From DALYJJ01 sp033763935 (GTDB taxonomy: Bacteria > Acidobacteriota > Terriglobia > Bryobacterales > Bryobacteraceae), in NCBI GenBank assembly GCA_033763935.1, contig JANRJO010000037.1:31545-95544 (forward strand): a stretch of 64,000 bases of DNA, written 5' to 3'. Position numbers and translations under genes: made by a program. The notes beneath the pieces were generated by a model that saw only the letters and a list, made by a program, of their open reading frames with translations, was not told where the DNA came from and did no database searches. Below, in pieces: positions 33,953-42,464 of this stretch (position 1 is the stretch's first letter; each line of letters opens with the position of its first letter).

Positions 33953-34209
33953 CAGATCAGTTCTGTTCCAACCGGCTTGGAGGACGCCCACTCCCGATCC
34001 TGCTTCGAGCGACGGGCTTTGGGCTTGCAGTTCGCGAGCAACTCGGTCAGGCTGTAGCGGCGCCGCGGCTTCGGCTCTACCATGAGCCTGCCCTGTTGAA
34101 CGGTAAGGCTCACCTCGCTGCCGGCTTCCAGATCCAGTGCGTCGAGGAGGGCGGGTGGGACCGCCAGCATAATCGAACCGCCCACCTTGCGCAGAGTCGT
34201 CTTATTCAT
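33952..34209 (-). CDS. AbrB/MazE-like antitoxin
   Basis: The 85-residue protein starts with a SpoVT/AbrB swapped-hairpin domain (TTLRKVGGSIMLAVPPALLD, then AGSEVSLTVQQGRLMVEP) that would bind DNA as a dimer. A basic C-terminal tail (PKPRRRYSLTELLANCKPKARR) would wrap the toxin. It precedes and overlaps the toxin gene by four bases, the usual antitoxin-first order. A near-perfect palindrome overlapping a TATAAT box lies upstream, as expected for self-repression by the antitoxin-toxin complex. Confidence 0.87.
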   Translation of the reverse strand: MNKTTLRKVGGSIMLAVPPALLDALDLEAGSEVSLTVQQGRLMVEPKPRRRYSLTELLANCKPKARRSKQDREWASSKPVGTELI

Positions 34210-34220
34210 CCTTGCCTTTG

Positions 34221-34238
34221 ATTATATAGCTGTATAAC
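34221..34238 (-). promoter_or_regulatory. promoter and palindromic operator of the mazEF-like pair
   Basis: A 16-base near-palindrome (34222-34237, 14 of 16 positions symmetric, centre AGCT) overlaps a perfect TATAAT -10 on the minus strand (34221-34226). It starts 12 bases upstream of the antitoxin ATG, with AAGG as ribosome site between. Confidence 0.6.
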
Positions 34239-34251
34239 TTTCCAGGACGCC

Positions 34252-35058
34252 TCAGCGGCATCCCTCACTCACGGTCCGGACTTGGCGGAGGAGTTCGGAC
34301 AGGCGGTGGAGCGGGAGGGCGTTGGCGCCGTCGGAGAGCGCGGTCTCGGGGGATTCGTGGACTTCGACGAACACTCCATCGATGCCGCAGGCGGCGGCGG
34401 CGCGGGCGAGCGGCTCGATGAACTTCGGTTGGCCGCCGGAATGGTGGCCGGCGCCGCCCGGGAGCTGCACGCTGTGGGTGGCGTCGAAGACGACCGGGAA
34501 GCCGAGTTCGCGCATGGTGACGAGGCCGCGCATGTCGACCACCAGGTTGTTGTAGCCGAAGGTGGTGCCGCGCTCGGTGAGGATCACCTTTTCATTGCCG
34601 GTGGACGCCACCTTCGCGGCGGCGTGGGCCATATCGTGTGGGGCGACGAATTGACCCTTCTTGATGTTGACGACCTTGCCGGTGCGGCCGGCGGCGACGA
34701 GGAGGTCGGTCTGGCGGCACAGGAAGGCGGGAATTTGCAGGATATCGATGCCCGCGGCGGCGGCGGCCTCGGCGTGGGCGGGCTCGTGGATGTCGGTGAG
34801 CACGGGGAGTCCAGTGGCCTTGCGGAGCTCCCCGAGAATGCGGAGGCCGTCGATCAGGCCAGGGCCGCGGTAGGACGATACGCTCGAGCGGTTCGCCTTA
34901 TCGTAGGAGGCCTTGAAGACGAAGGGGCCGGCGACTTTGCGGATCTCCGCTGCCAGGTAGCGCACGTGCTCTTCGCTCTCGATGACGCAGGAGCCGGCGA
35001 TCAGCGCGAGCGGTTCGCCGCCGCCGAAGACGACGCCTGGCGCGACCTCAATCCGCAT
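34252..35058 (-). CDS. kdsA: 3-deoxy-8-phosphooctulonate synthase
   Basis: KdsA condenses phosphoenolpyruvate with arabinose 5-phosphate to Kdo 8-phosphate for the LPS inner core. The 268-residue product shows LALIAGSCVIESEEH, VFKASYDKANRSS, LPVLTDIHEPAHA, LQIPAFLCRQTDLL, NIKKGQF and FDATHSVQLPGG, all typical of KdsA. The Cys of AGSCVIES suggests a metal-dependent form. The start at 35058 overlaps the pyrG stop by 11 bp. A longer open frame upstream to 35580 is the shadow of pyrG. Confidence 0.95.
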   Translation of the reverse strand: MRIEVAPGVVFGGGEPLALIAGSCVIESEEHVRYLAAEIRKVAGPFVFKASYDKANRSSVSSYRGPGLIDGLRILGELRKATGLPVLTDIHEPAHAEAAAAAGIDILQIPAFLCRQTDLLVAAGRTGKVVNIKKGQFVAPHDMAHAAAKVASTGNEKVILTERGTTFGYNNLVVDMRGLVTMRELGFPVVFDATHSVQLPGGAGHHSGGQPKFIEPLARAAAACGIDGVFVEVHESPETALSDGANALPLHRLSELLRQVRTVSEGCR

Positions 35059-36739
35059 GCGAGAACTGGCCGCGCTGCTGTTCCGCGGCCTCTTTGGCAT
35101 CCTCGAGTTCGCCGAAGAGCGGCGCGGACTGCCTGGCGAGGCGGTGCTGCCGGTGCTGGTGGGCCGCCGCGATGAAGGCGCGGAAGAGCGGGTGAGGCTC
35201 GAGCGGCTTGCTCTTGAATTCGGGGTGGAACTGGCAGCCCAGGTACCAGGGGTGGTCGGGCAGTTCGCAGATCTCGACGTACATGCCGTCCGGGGTCTGG
35301 CCGGCGAGGCGGAGGCCGTGGCGGGTGAGGATCTCCTCGTAGTCGCGGTTGAACTCGTAGCGGTGGCGGTGGCGTTCGCTGATCTCGGCCGCCTCGTAGG
35401 CTTCGCGGGCGAAGGAGCCTTCGGCCAGCGCGCAGGGGTAGGCGCCGAGGCGCATCGTGCCGCCGAGCTCGTCGATGCCTTTGAGCTCGCGCAGCTTGTA
35501 GATGACGCGGTGGGGCGCGGCGGGCTCGAATTCGGTGGAGTCGGCCTCGGTGAGGCCGCAGACATTGCGCGCGAACTCAATGACCATCGTTTGCATACCG
35601 AGGCAGATGCCGAAGTAGGGGACGCGGTTCTCGCGGGCGTAGCGGATGGAGTCGATCATGCCCGGGATGCCGCGTTTGCCGAAGCCGCCGGGGACGAGGA
35701 TGCCGTCGAAGTTCTCGAGCACGCGCGCGCACTCGGGCCAGTGCATGTTCTCGGATTCGACCCAGGTGATCTTGAGTTTGAGGCGGTGTGCCATGGCGCC
35801 GTGGAGCAATGCCTCCTTGAGGCTCTTATAGGAGTCCTCGTACTCGACGTACTTGCCGACGAGGGCGATCTCGACTTCGTCCTCCGGGTTTTTCATGCGG
35901 TCGAGCATCTCGCTCCAGCAGGCGAGGTCGCGCGGCTTCGAATCGAGCTTTAAGTCACGCAGGATGATCTCGTCGACGGCCTGGGCGGCGAACTCAAGGG
36001 GCACCTCATAAACGCTGCCGACATCCTGGGCGGCGATGACCGCTTCTTTGGCGACGTCGCAGAAGAGGGCGATCTTCTCCTTGAGGTCCTGCTCCAGGGG
36101 GCGGTCGCAGCGGCAGAGCAGCATGTCCGGCTGGATACCGATGGCGCGCAGTTCCTTCACGCTGTGCTGTGTGGGCTTGGTTTTCAGTTCCTGGGCGGCG
36201 GCGATCCAGGGCACGAGCGTGACGTGTACGAAGAAGGCGTTGTCGCGGCCGACTTCGTGGCGGATCTGGCGGATCGCCTCGAGGAAGGGAAGACTCTCGA
36301 TGTCGCCCACGGTGCCGCCGATTTCGACGATGACGAGGTCGACGTCGTTCGAGATTTTGCGGACGGCGGCCTTGATCTCGTTGGTGACGTGGGGGATCAC
36401 CTGCACGGTTTTGCCGAGGTAGTCGCCGCGGCGCTCGCGAGTGATGATCTGTTCGTAGATGCGGCCGCTGGTGAGGTTATTGGCCTGGGTGAGCGGGGCG
36501 TGGGTGAAGCGTTCGTAGTGGCCCAGGTCGAGGTCGGTCTCGGCGCCGTCGTCGGTGACGAAGACCTCGCCGTGCTGGAAGGGGCTCATGGTGCCGGGGT
36601 CGACGTTGAGGTAGGGGTCGAACTTCTGCAGGGCGACGCGCAGCCCGCGGCTCTCCATCAAACACCCGATGGAGGCGGCGGCGATGCCTTTTCCTAGGGA
36701 TGAAACCACGCCGCCGGTAACGAAGATGTACTTAGCCAT
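35048..36739 (-). CDS. pyrG: CTP synthase
   Basis: PyrG aminates UTP to CTP with ATP and glutamine. The 563-residue enzyme has the amidoligase start KYIFVTGGVVSSLGKGI (P-loop), EIGGTVGDIES, and the glutaminase domain with PGGFGKRG and PYFGICLGMQ holding the nucleophile Cys; the His-Glu pair is in QFHPEFKSKP. It overlaps kdsB upstream by eight bp and kdsA downstream by 11 bp. CTP is a substrate of KdsB, so the three form a Kdo-activation operon found in several Gram-negatives. Confidence 0.96.
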   Translation of the reverse strand: MAKYIFVTGGVVSSLGKGIAAASIGCLMESRGLRVALQKFDPYLNVDPGTMSPFQHGEVFVTDDGAETDLDLGHYERFTHAPLTQANNLTSGRIYEQIITRERRGDYLGKTVQVIPHVTNEIKAAVRKISNDVDLVIVEIGGTVGDIESLPFLEAIRQIRHEVGRDNAFFVHVTLVPWIAAAQELKTKPTQHSVKELRAIGIQPDMLLCRCDRPLEQDLKEKIALFCDVAKEAVIAAQDVGSVYEVPLEFAAQAVDEIILRDLKLDSKPRDLACWSEMLDRMKNPEDEVEIALVGKYVEYEDSYKSLKEALLHGAMAHRLKLKITWVESENMHWPECARVLENFDGILVPGGFGKRGIPGMIDSIRYARENRVPYFGICLGMQTMVIEFARNVCGLTEADSTEFEPAAPHRVIYKLRELKGIDELGGTMRLGAYPCALAEGSFAREAYEAAEISERHRHRYEFNRDYEEILTRHGLRLAGQTPDGMYVEICELPDHPWYLGCQFHPEFKSKPLEPHPLFRAFIAAAHQHRQHRLARQSAPLFGELEDAKEAAEQQRGQFSHAD

Positions 36740-37490
36740 GGGACAAAGAGGAGCTTTGGAACAACTGAGAAACCTTCTCCAGGTCTTCGGGCGTATCGAC
36801 GCCGAGCGATTCGTACTCCGTCTCGATCACGCGGATGGAGTAGCCGTTTTCGAGGGCGCGAAGCTGCTCGAGCTTCTCGGCCTGTTCGAGGGGGCCGACG
36901 GGGAGGTCGGAATAGGCGAGCAGCAGCGGGCGGCGGTAGACGTACAGGCCGATGTGCTTGTACCAGACCACCCGGGTGTGCGGTTGGTCGCCGCCGCGGG
37001 CGAAGGGGATGGGGGAGCGGGAGAAATAAATCGCCTCGCCGGCGTGGTTGGTGACTACTTTAACGACGTTCGGGTTGGCGACCTCCGCCGGGTCGTCAAT
37101 TTTCTTTTTCAGTGTCCCCATCGGCACGTTTGGATCGTCCAATAGACCAAGGACGGCGGCATCGATGGCGGCCGGGTCGATGAGCGGCTCGTCGCCCTGG
37201 ATGTTGACGATGATCTCGGAAGGGTCGGTGCTGGCGACTTCGGCCGCGCGGTCCGTACCGGAGAGGTGGTCGGAGCGGGTCATAACGACGGGAGCGCCGA
37301 AGCCGCGGGCGGCGCGTTCAATCCGCTCGTCGTCGGTGGCGACGACGAGACGGGTGAGATACCGGGCGGCGGAGGCGCGCTCATACACGTGTTGGAGGAT
37401 GGGCTTACCAGCCAATGAGGAGAGGGCTTTGCCGGGGAATCGAGAGGAGGCAAACCGGGCGGGGATAACGCCCAGAATTCTCGTCGGCAC
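36732..37490 (-). CDS. kdsB: 3-deoxy-manno-octulosonate cytidylyltransferase
   Basis: KdsB activates Kdo with CTP to CMP-Kdo. The 252-residue protein has IPARFASSRFPGKAL, the nucleotide-binding start of this family, then VVATDDERI, VVMTRSDHLSGTDR, NIQGDEPLI and SPIPFARGG, a complete set of KdsB motifs. The start is GTG at 37490. On the minus strand TATGAT ends five bases upstream of that GTG, so a leaderless transcript is possible. First gene of the kdsB-pyrG-kdsA run. Confidence 0.95.
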   Translation of the reverse strand: MPTRILGVIPARFASSRFPGKALSSLAGKPILQHVYERASAARYLTRLVVATDDERIERAARGFGAPVVMTRSDHLSGTDRAAEVASTDPSEIIVNIQGDEPLIDPAAIDAAVLGLLDDPNVPMGTLKKKIDDPAEVANPNVVKVVTNHAGEAIYFSRSPIPFARGGDQPHTRVVWYKHIGLYVYRRPLLLAYSDLPVGPLEQAEKLEQLRALENGYSIRVIETEYESLGVDTPEDLEKVSQLFQSSSLSHG

Positions 37491-37552
37491 GTTCGATCAT
37501 ACCATGAAAAAGTCGCATGTTATACTGAAGGCGGTTGCGGCCGATAGGGGGG
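37491..37552. promoter_or_regulatory. divergent promoter region of kdsB and the VWA gene
   Basis: Two -10-like boxes face away from each other: TATACT on the plus strand (37521-37526) and TATGAT on the minus strand, five bases before the kdsB GTG. No convincing -35 hexamers are present at 16-18 bp. Confidence 0.4.
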
Positions 37553-38563
37553 ATGAAAGTGCGCACCGGCCACTATAAACGGCTTGTGGCCCTCTGTTGT
37601 CTGGTGGGCTTTAGCGCTTGGGCAGGGACTGCGGATGAGCCGCCTCCCCCGAATCCACGAGTTAACATCACACCCCGTGCGAAGCCGCCCGCCGAGGCTC
37701 CTTCCGACGGCCCCCGCGAGAGTAACATCCGTGTCGACACCAACGTTGTCCTGGTGAACGTTTCTGTCACCACGCCGTTGAACCAGTTCGTGACGGGCAT
37801 GGACCGCGAGCACTTCAAGGTGTTTGAGGACAAGGTGGAGCAGAAGGTTGTCAGCTTCGGAAGCGTGGACGCGCCGGTTTCGATCGGGCTTGTGTTCGAC
37901 GCTAGCGGCAGCATGGGCGCGAAGCTGAGCAAATCGCGGCAGGCGGCGGCGGAGTTTTTCAAGACAGCGAACCCGGACGACGACTTCTTCCTGGTACAGT
38001 TTAACGACCGGCCGGAGATGGTGGTCCCGTTCACGACGAACACCGAGGAAATTCAGAACCGGTTGACGTTCACGCAGGCCAAGGGGCGTACGGCGCTGCT
38101 GGATGGTGTGTATCTGGCGATGGCGACGATGAAGAAGGCCAAGAACCCTCGGAAGGCGATCCTGATTATCTCCGACGGCGGCGACAATTCGAGCCGCTAT
38201 ACGGAGAGTGAGATCAAGAACGTGGTGCGCGAGGCGGACGTGCAGGTCTACGCTATCGGCATCTTCGAGCCGATTGGGGCGCGCGGACGTACGGCCGAGG
38301 AGATGGCGGGTCCCGGGCTGTTAAATGAGCTGGCGCAGCAGACGGGCGGGCGGCATTTTGCAGTGGAAAACATCGCCGAGTTGCCGGACGTGGCGGCCAA
38401 AATCGGTATCGAACTGAGGAACCAATACGTCATTGGATATAGCCCTGCGAATCAGGAGCGCGACGGCAAGTACCGCCGCATACAAGTGAAGGTCGTGCAG
38501 CCGAAGGGGCTTCCGCCGCTTCGGGCCACGTTCCGCCAAGGATACTATGCACCAACGCAGTAA
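37553..38563 (+). CDS. VWFA-related protein, acidobacterial type (1)
   Basis: The protein of about 336 residues has a signal-like N-terminus (VALCCLVGFSAWAG), a Pro-rich linker, a conserved pre-domain FKVFEDKVEQKVVSFG, and a von Willebrand A domain with the metal-site motif VFDASGSMG and later ISDGGDNSS. The layout matches the VWFA-related domain described for Acidobacteria (TIGR03436). It is probably an exported, cation-binding adhesion or scaffold protein. ATG at 37553 touches the GGGGGG run, whereas a GTG at 37559 has that run at ideal spacing (seven bases), so the true start may be the GTG. It overlaps the next, similar gene by 17 bp. Confidence 0.86.
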   Translation: MKVRTGHYKRLVALCCLVGFSAWAGTADEPPPPNPRVNITPRAKPPAEAPSDGPRESNIRVDTNVVLVNVSVTTPLNQFVTGMDREHFKVFEDKVEQKVVSFGSVDAPVSIGLVFDASGSMGAKLSKSRQAAAEFFKTANPDDDFFLVQFNDRPEMVVPFTTNTEEIQNRLTFTQAKGRTALLDGVYLAMATMKKAKNPRKAILIISDGGDNSSRYTESEIKNVVREADVQVYAIGIFEPIGARGRTAEEMAGPGLLNELAQQTGGRHFAVENIAELPDVAAKIGIELRNQYVIGYSPANQERDGKYRRIQVKVVQPKGLPPLRATFRQGYYAPTQ

Positions 38564-39503
38564 AACCGCGGCGTTGCTTGCGGGCGCCTTGCTTCTGGGC
38601 GCGCCGTGGCAAGCCGCTTCCCAGGACGACCAGTCGACGTTTCGATCGGACACCCGGCTGGTGGTACTTCACGCCAGCGTGCTCGACAACAAGGGCAACC
38701 TCATCACCACGCTCCGCCGCGACGACTTCAAAGTCTTCGAGAACGGGGTGGAGCAGCAGGTGAAAGTCTTCCGGCGGGAGGACGTGCCCGTGTCGATGGC
38801 GATGGTGATCGACAACTCGGGCAGCATGCGCGACAAGCGGCGGAAGGTTGAGGCGGCCGCGCTGGGCCTGGTAAAGGCGTCGAACCGGGACGACGAGGTG
38901 CTGATCGTCAATTTCAACGATGAGGCCTATGAGGACGTTCCGTTCACGAATGACATCAAGAAGATGGAAGAGGGGCTGACGAAGATCGACTCGCGCGGCG
39001 GCACCGCGATGCGCGACGCGCTCGAACTGGTGATCGACCACGTCAAGGCCAAGGCGAAGAAGGACAAGAAGGTGATCTTCGTGGTGACGGACGGGAACGA
39101 CAATACGTCCGCGATCAGCCTGGAAAAGCTGGTGCAGAAGGCGCATAACAGCGAGGTGGGTATCTATGCCATCGGGCTGTTGAGCGAAGAGGACGGACGG
39201 GAGGCGAAGAAGGCGAAGCGCGCGCTGAAGGCGATTACCGAGGCGACCGGCGGCGTGGCATACTTCCCCGAGGTGCTCGACGAAGTGGGGCCGTTGGCGC
39301 TGAACGTCGCCAACGATATTCGGAATCAGTACATCATCGCCTACTCACCTTCGAACCAGACGCTGGACGGCAGCTTCCGGCAGGTGAAGGTAACGGCGGG
39401 CGGCAAGAAGTACAGCGTTCGCACGCGCTCCGGGTATTACGCTTCGGCTGAGCAAAAGGCGGCGCGGCAGACGATTTCGCAGACCACGCAAAAGCCCGAG
39501 TAG
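38547..39503 (+). CDS. VWFA-related protein, acidobacterial type (2)
   Basis: The 318-residue protein is a paralogue of the preceding gene: signal peptide (AALLAGALLLGAPWQAASQ), DDFKVFENGVEQQVKVF, the metal-site motif VIDNSGSMRD, VTDGNDNTS, and the shared C-terminal NQYIIAYSPSN and RSGYYA motifs. The start ATG lies inside the 3' end of the first gene (17 bp overlap), so both are co-translated. The tail after the domain is short and Gln/Thr-rich. Likely exported; partner unknown. Confidence 0.88.
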   Translation: MHQRSKTAALLAGALLLGAPWQAASQDDQSTFRSDTRLVVLHASVLDNKGNLITTLRRDDFKVFENGVEQQVKVFRREDVPVSMAMVIDNSGSMRDKRRKVEAAALGLVKASNRDDEVLIVNFNDEAYEDVPFTNDIKKMEEGLTKIDSRGGTAMRDALELVIDHVKAKAKKDKKVIFVVTDGNDNTSAISLEKLVQKAHNSEVGIYAIGLLSEEDGREAKKAKRALKAITEATGGVAYFPEVLDEVGPLALNVANDIRNQYIIAYSPSNQTLDGSFRQVKVTAGGKKYSVRTRSGYYASAEQKAARQTISQTTQKPE

Positions 39504-39701
39504 ATGCTTGGATTCCTGTGGCGCTTCAGCCGAGGCTATCGCCTCACGCCGTGGCGCAGTCCGTACTTACGCTGGCGCATCGAGACGTACTGGGGAATTC
39601 CCGCCGAGAAGATCGGCTTTCGTGAGTTCTGGCAGTTCAGTTGGGAGCACCGGTCTGAGCTGACGCGGTTTCTCCGGTGGGCGGAGCGGATGGAGCGCTA
39701 G
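39504..39701 (+). CDS. Trp/Arg-rich small protein, unknown function
   Basis: A 65-residue frame begins at the base after the VWA gene stop. It holds seven Trp and many Arg, with RWRIETYWGIPAEKIGFREFW in the middle, and has no signal peptide. The contiguity with the VWA genes suggests co-expression. I do not recognise the family. Its TAG overlaps the TAG of the convergent PLP lyase gene in a four-base CTAG. Confidence 0.7.
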   Translation: MLGFLWRFSRGYRLTPWRSPYLRWRIETYWGIPAEKIGFREFWQFSWEHRSELTRFLRWAERMER

Positions 39702-40789
39702 GCGAAGCCCTTGCGGAAGCGGCTGACGATTTCGGCGGGCGGGACGCGGTTCCATGTTTCGTTCACTTGAATGAGGAACTCGCGATCGCCTGGGGCGAGC
39801 CGGGTGGAGATGCCTGCGGTTTCGAGCCGGCTCTGATAGTTGGGCGCGTTGACTCCGGGCGTGCGCAGGCGAAAGAGATTCGTACCGCCCGGGATACGCT
39901 CGATTTCAAAGCTCGCGTCTTTGGAGAGTTCGGCGATGACCCGTTCCGAGGCGTCGATGGCGGCGCGGAAACGTTTGTCGAAGCCGTCGAGGTAGTGCAG
40001 CGCGACGGCGGCGAATGGCCATGCCTGGTAGAGCGAACCGCCGAACATGCGGCGCGTATCGTGGAGGTTGGCGAGCAACGCTTTCGGACCGGCGAGGATC
40101 GCCCCGCTCGCGGCGTTCAAGTACTTGTAGAGGGACACGTAGACGGTGTCGAAGAGGGACGCGTAAGCGGCGGGGGTGCGGCCGGTGTAGGCGCATTCGA
40201 TGAGGAGGCGGGCGCCATCGAGGTGGCGACCGATCCGGTTGGCGCGAGCCCACGCGGACAACCGCTGTATCTCTTCGAGGTGGAAGCGGCGGCCGTGGAG
40301 GCGGCGAATGGGGGTCTCGATCTGCAGTGCGCCGACGGGCGCGGGGACGCGTCCGGATTCGGCGTCTGCGGCGGCGCGCTGCGCGGTTTCGAGAGTCAGC
40401 GGCGACAGCGGAATGAGATTGAGGTTGCTGAGGGTTTGGGCGCAGTCCCCGGAATCGTTGTAGAGATGGCTTTCGGCCTGGACGAGGACGCGGCGGCGGT
40501 CGCCGGCGAGCAGGCGAACGGCAAGGTGGTTGGCGAGGGTTCCGGTGGGGAGGAAGACGGCGGCTTCCTTACCGAGGATTTCGGCGAAACGGGCTTCGAG
40601 ACGTTCGACGATGCCGCCGCGCGAGTAGACGTCTGGTTCGATGGCGCCGGGCTTGGCGAGGAACGCGGCGTATTCGGGGGGCGTGAGCGGGATGCCGTCG
40701 CCGTAGGCGTGGACGCGGTCTTCGCCCTCCGCGCCGCGCGCTGCCTGCGCGGCAGCGAGCGGTACGGAAAGGAAGTGGCGACGGCGCAT
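39698..40789 (-). CDS. PLP-dependent beta-eliminating lyase, threonine aldolase-like
   Basis: The 363-residue protein is an aspartate-aminotransferase-fold enzyme of the threonine aldolase/tryptophanase group: FLPTGTLANHLAVR near residue 90, HLDGARLL with the Asp that holds the pyridine nitrogen, and SLYKYLNAASGAIL with the Schiff-base Lys. The N-terminus RRRHFLSVPLAAAQAA resembles a short Tat signal, so it could be exported. I choose ATG at 40789, two bases after the stop of the M28 gene. Probable reaction is retro-aldol cleavage of a beta-hydroxy amino acid, but substrate is not fixed. Confidence 0.85.
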   Translation of the reverse strand: MRRRHFLSVPLAAAQAARGAEGEDRVHAYGDGIPLTPPEYAAFLAKPGAIEPDVYSRGGIVERLEARFAEILGKEAAVFLPTGTLANHLAVRLLAGDRRRVLVQAESHLYNDSGDCAQTLSNLNLIPLSPLTLETAQRAAADAESGRVPAPVGALQIETPIRRLHGRRFHLEEIQRLSAWARANRIGRHLDGARLLIECAYTGRTPAAYASLFDTVYVSLYKYLNAASGAILAGPKALLANLHDTRRMFGGSLYQAWPFAAVALHYLDGFDKRFRAAIDASERVIAELSKDASFEIERIPGGTNLFRLRTPGVNAPNYQSRLETAGISTRLAPGDREFLIQVNETWNRVPPAEIVSRFRKGFA

Positions 40790-40791
40790 CG

Positions 40792-42399
40792 TTACTCGGT
40801 GGGCAGGGGCTTTGCACCTTCGGCGCCGCGCGGCTGCGGCTTCGGCAAGGGCTTGCGCGGAATCATCTCTTCGCGCATGGCCGTGTGGTAGACGAAGCTC
40901 GCAATGATAGCCGAGGCCTGCATCATGTCGCCCTTCTGAATGCGATCGTAGGTATCCATGTTCGAGTGATGCGTGCGAGTGGAGTACTCGACGGCGTCCT
41001 GGATGAACTGGAAGCCCGGGAGGCCGACGGCGTCGAAGGACTGGTGGTCCGTGCCGCCCGTGTTGCGAATGGAGACCGTGGTTGCGCCGAGGTCCTTGAA
41101 CGGCGCGAGCCACGCTTCGAACACGGGGCGGGCCATATCGTTGGCCTGGAGGTAAATGCCGCGGATCTTGCCGGTGCCGTTGTCGAGGTTGTAGTAGGCC
41201 GACATCTTGCCGTGCTCCGAGGTGACCTTCATGGTCTCGCGGTCGGCGAAGCGCTCCTTGACGTAGGCGCGGGAGCCGAGGAGGCCCTGCTCTTCACCAC
41301 CCCAGAGGGCGATGCGCACGGTGCGGTCGAGCTTGAGGTCGAGCGCCTTGAGCACGCGCATGACTTCCATCATGACGGCGGTGCCGGCGGCGTTGTCGGT
41401 GGCGCCCTGAGCGCCGTGCCAGGAGTCGAGGTGCGCGCCGATCATCACCACCTCATCCTTCTTCTTGCCGGTGCCGGGGAGTTCGGCGATGACGTTGAAC
41501 GAGTCGGTCTCCTCGGGGTAGAACCTGGCCTGAACATCGAGCTCGACCTTCACCGGGATCTTCTTCTGCACCAGGCGGAAGATGCGGTTGTAGTGTTCGG
41601 GCGTGAGGGCGATGCTGGCGGGCGGGATCGGGTCCTTCACTTCGCGCGAGCCGGCGGCGGCGCCGAACACCGTGCCGCCATCGCCGCGGTAGGGCAGGCT
41701 CAAGACAGCGAGGACGCCTTCGTCCTTCAAGAAGCCGTTCAGCTTGCGGCGCTGGGCCTGGGCTTGCTCGCGGCTCATCGGCGGCTGACCGGGGCCGCCG
41801 GCAGAAGGCGGGGGGCCGCCGAAGGGCGAGCGCTGGCCGGGGTCGGGGGCGAGGAACATGTCGTTCAACTGGTCCGGGGTGTAGCGCATCAGGGCGGCGC
41901 GGTCCTGCGGGGTGAGCGCTTTTTCCGGCTCCATGATAAGGATTTTGCCCTTGAGCTTGCCCTTCCATTTCTCCATGTCGGCGTCGGTGCGCAGGGCGGG
42001 AACGTGCATCACTTCGGCGGTCACGGGGCCTTCCGTGCCGGCGCTCCAGGCAAGTTGGAAGCCGATGAGGGGCGAGTAGGTGGGTTCAACGAGGTGGGCG
42101 GAGAAGCGGGTGTTCTCCCAGCCCTGGCCGAAGGGGCCCCACTTTTCGAGCTTAACGTTCTTGAGGCCCATTTCATTGAGCTGCTTGGCGGCCCACTCGC
42201 CGGCGCGGCGGAAGCCGGGGGAATTGGTGAGACGCGGTCCGTTCACTTCGGTGAGCTGCCAGAGGTAGTCCATCACCTTGGAGTTCTGCAGGGCTTCGTA
42301 CCGGATGCGGTGGACGGTGGTGAGATCGACGCGCTCCTGGGCGCTGAGCAGGGAGACCAGGAGGAGGAAGACGGCGAGGCGAAGGCTGAAGCGTTGCAT
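40792..42399 (-). CDS. secreted M28-family zinc aminopeptidase
   Basis: The 535-residue protein has a signal peptide (LRLAVFLLLVSLLSAQ), a long N-terminal region that includes a PA-like insertion (about 130-290, with a Pro/Gly-rich loop at residues 195-210), and the M28 catalytic domain. Metal ligands are visible in GAHLDSWHG (His), GATDNAAGTA (bridging Asp), GGEEQGLLGS (catalytic and ligand Glu) and GGTDHQSFD (His). It would release amino acids from peptides in the periplasm or outside. It is transcribed with the PLP lyase downstream and divergent from the DtxR-type gene. Confidence 0.92.
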   Translation of the reverse strand: MQRFSLRLAVFLLLVSLLSAQERVDLTTVHRIRYEALQNSKVMDYLWQLTEVNGPRLTNSPGFRRAGEWAAKQLNEMGLKNVKLEKWGPFGQGWENTRFSAHLVEPTYSPLIGFQLAWSAGTEGPVTAEVMHVPALRTDADMEKWKGKLKGKILIMEPEKALTPQDRAALMRYTPDQLNDMFLAPDPGQRSPFGGPPPSAGGPGQPPMSREQAQAQRRKLNGFLKDEGVLAVLSLPYRGDGGTVFGAAAGSREVKDPIPPASIALTPEHYNRIFRLVQKKIPVKVELDVQARFYPEETDSFNVIAELPGTGKKKDEVVMIGAHLDSWHGAQGATDNAAGTAVMMEVMRVLKALDLKLDRTVRIALWGGEEQGLLGSRAYVKERFADRETMKVTSEHGKMSAYYNLDNGTGKIRGIYLQANDMARPVFEAWLAPFKDLGATTVSIRNTGGTDHQSFDAVGLPGFQFIQDAVEYSTRTHHSNMDTYDRIQKGDMMQASAIIASFVYHTAMREEMIPRKPLPKPQPRGAEGAKPLPTE

Positions 42400-42435
42400 A
42401 GAATTGTTTAAGAGAGTAACACGATACGGGCGCGC

Positions 42436-42441
42436 TACAAT
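42436..42441 (+). promoter_or_regulatory. TACAAT -10-like element of the DtxR-type gene
   Basis: GCGCTACAAT ends 23 bases before the GTG start. No clear -35 is seen. Confidence 0.4.
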
Positions 42442-42464
42442 CTCGTTTTGGACTCCATTCGGCT

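Noticed and set aside
35059..35580. N-terminal extension of kdsA
   Set aside because: Ser/Arg/Pro-rich shadow of pyrG; the KdsA family begins at the ATG at 35058.
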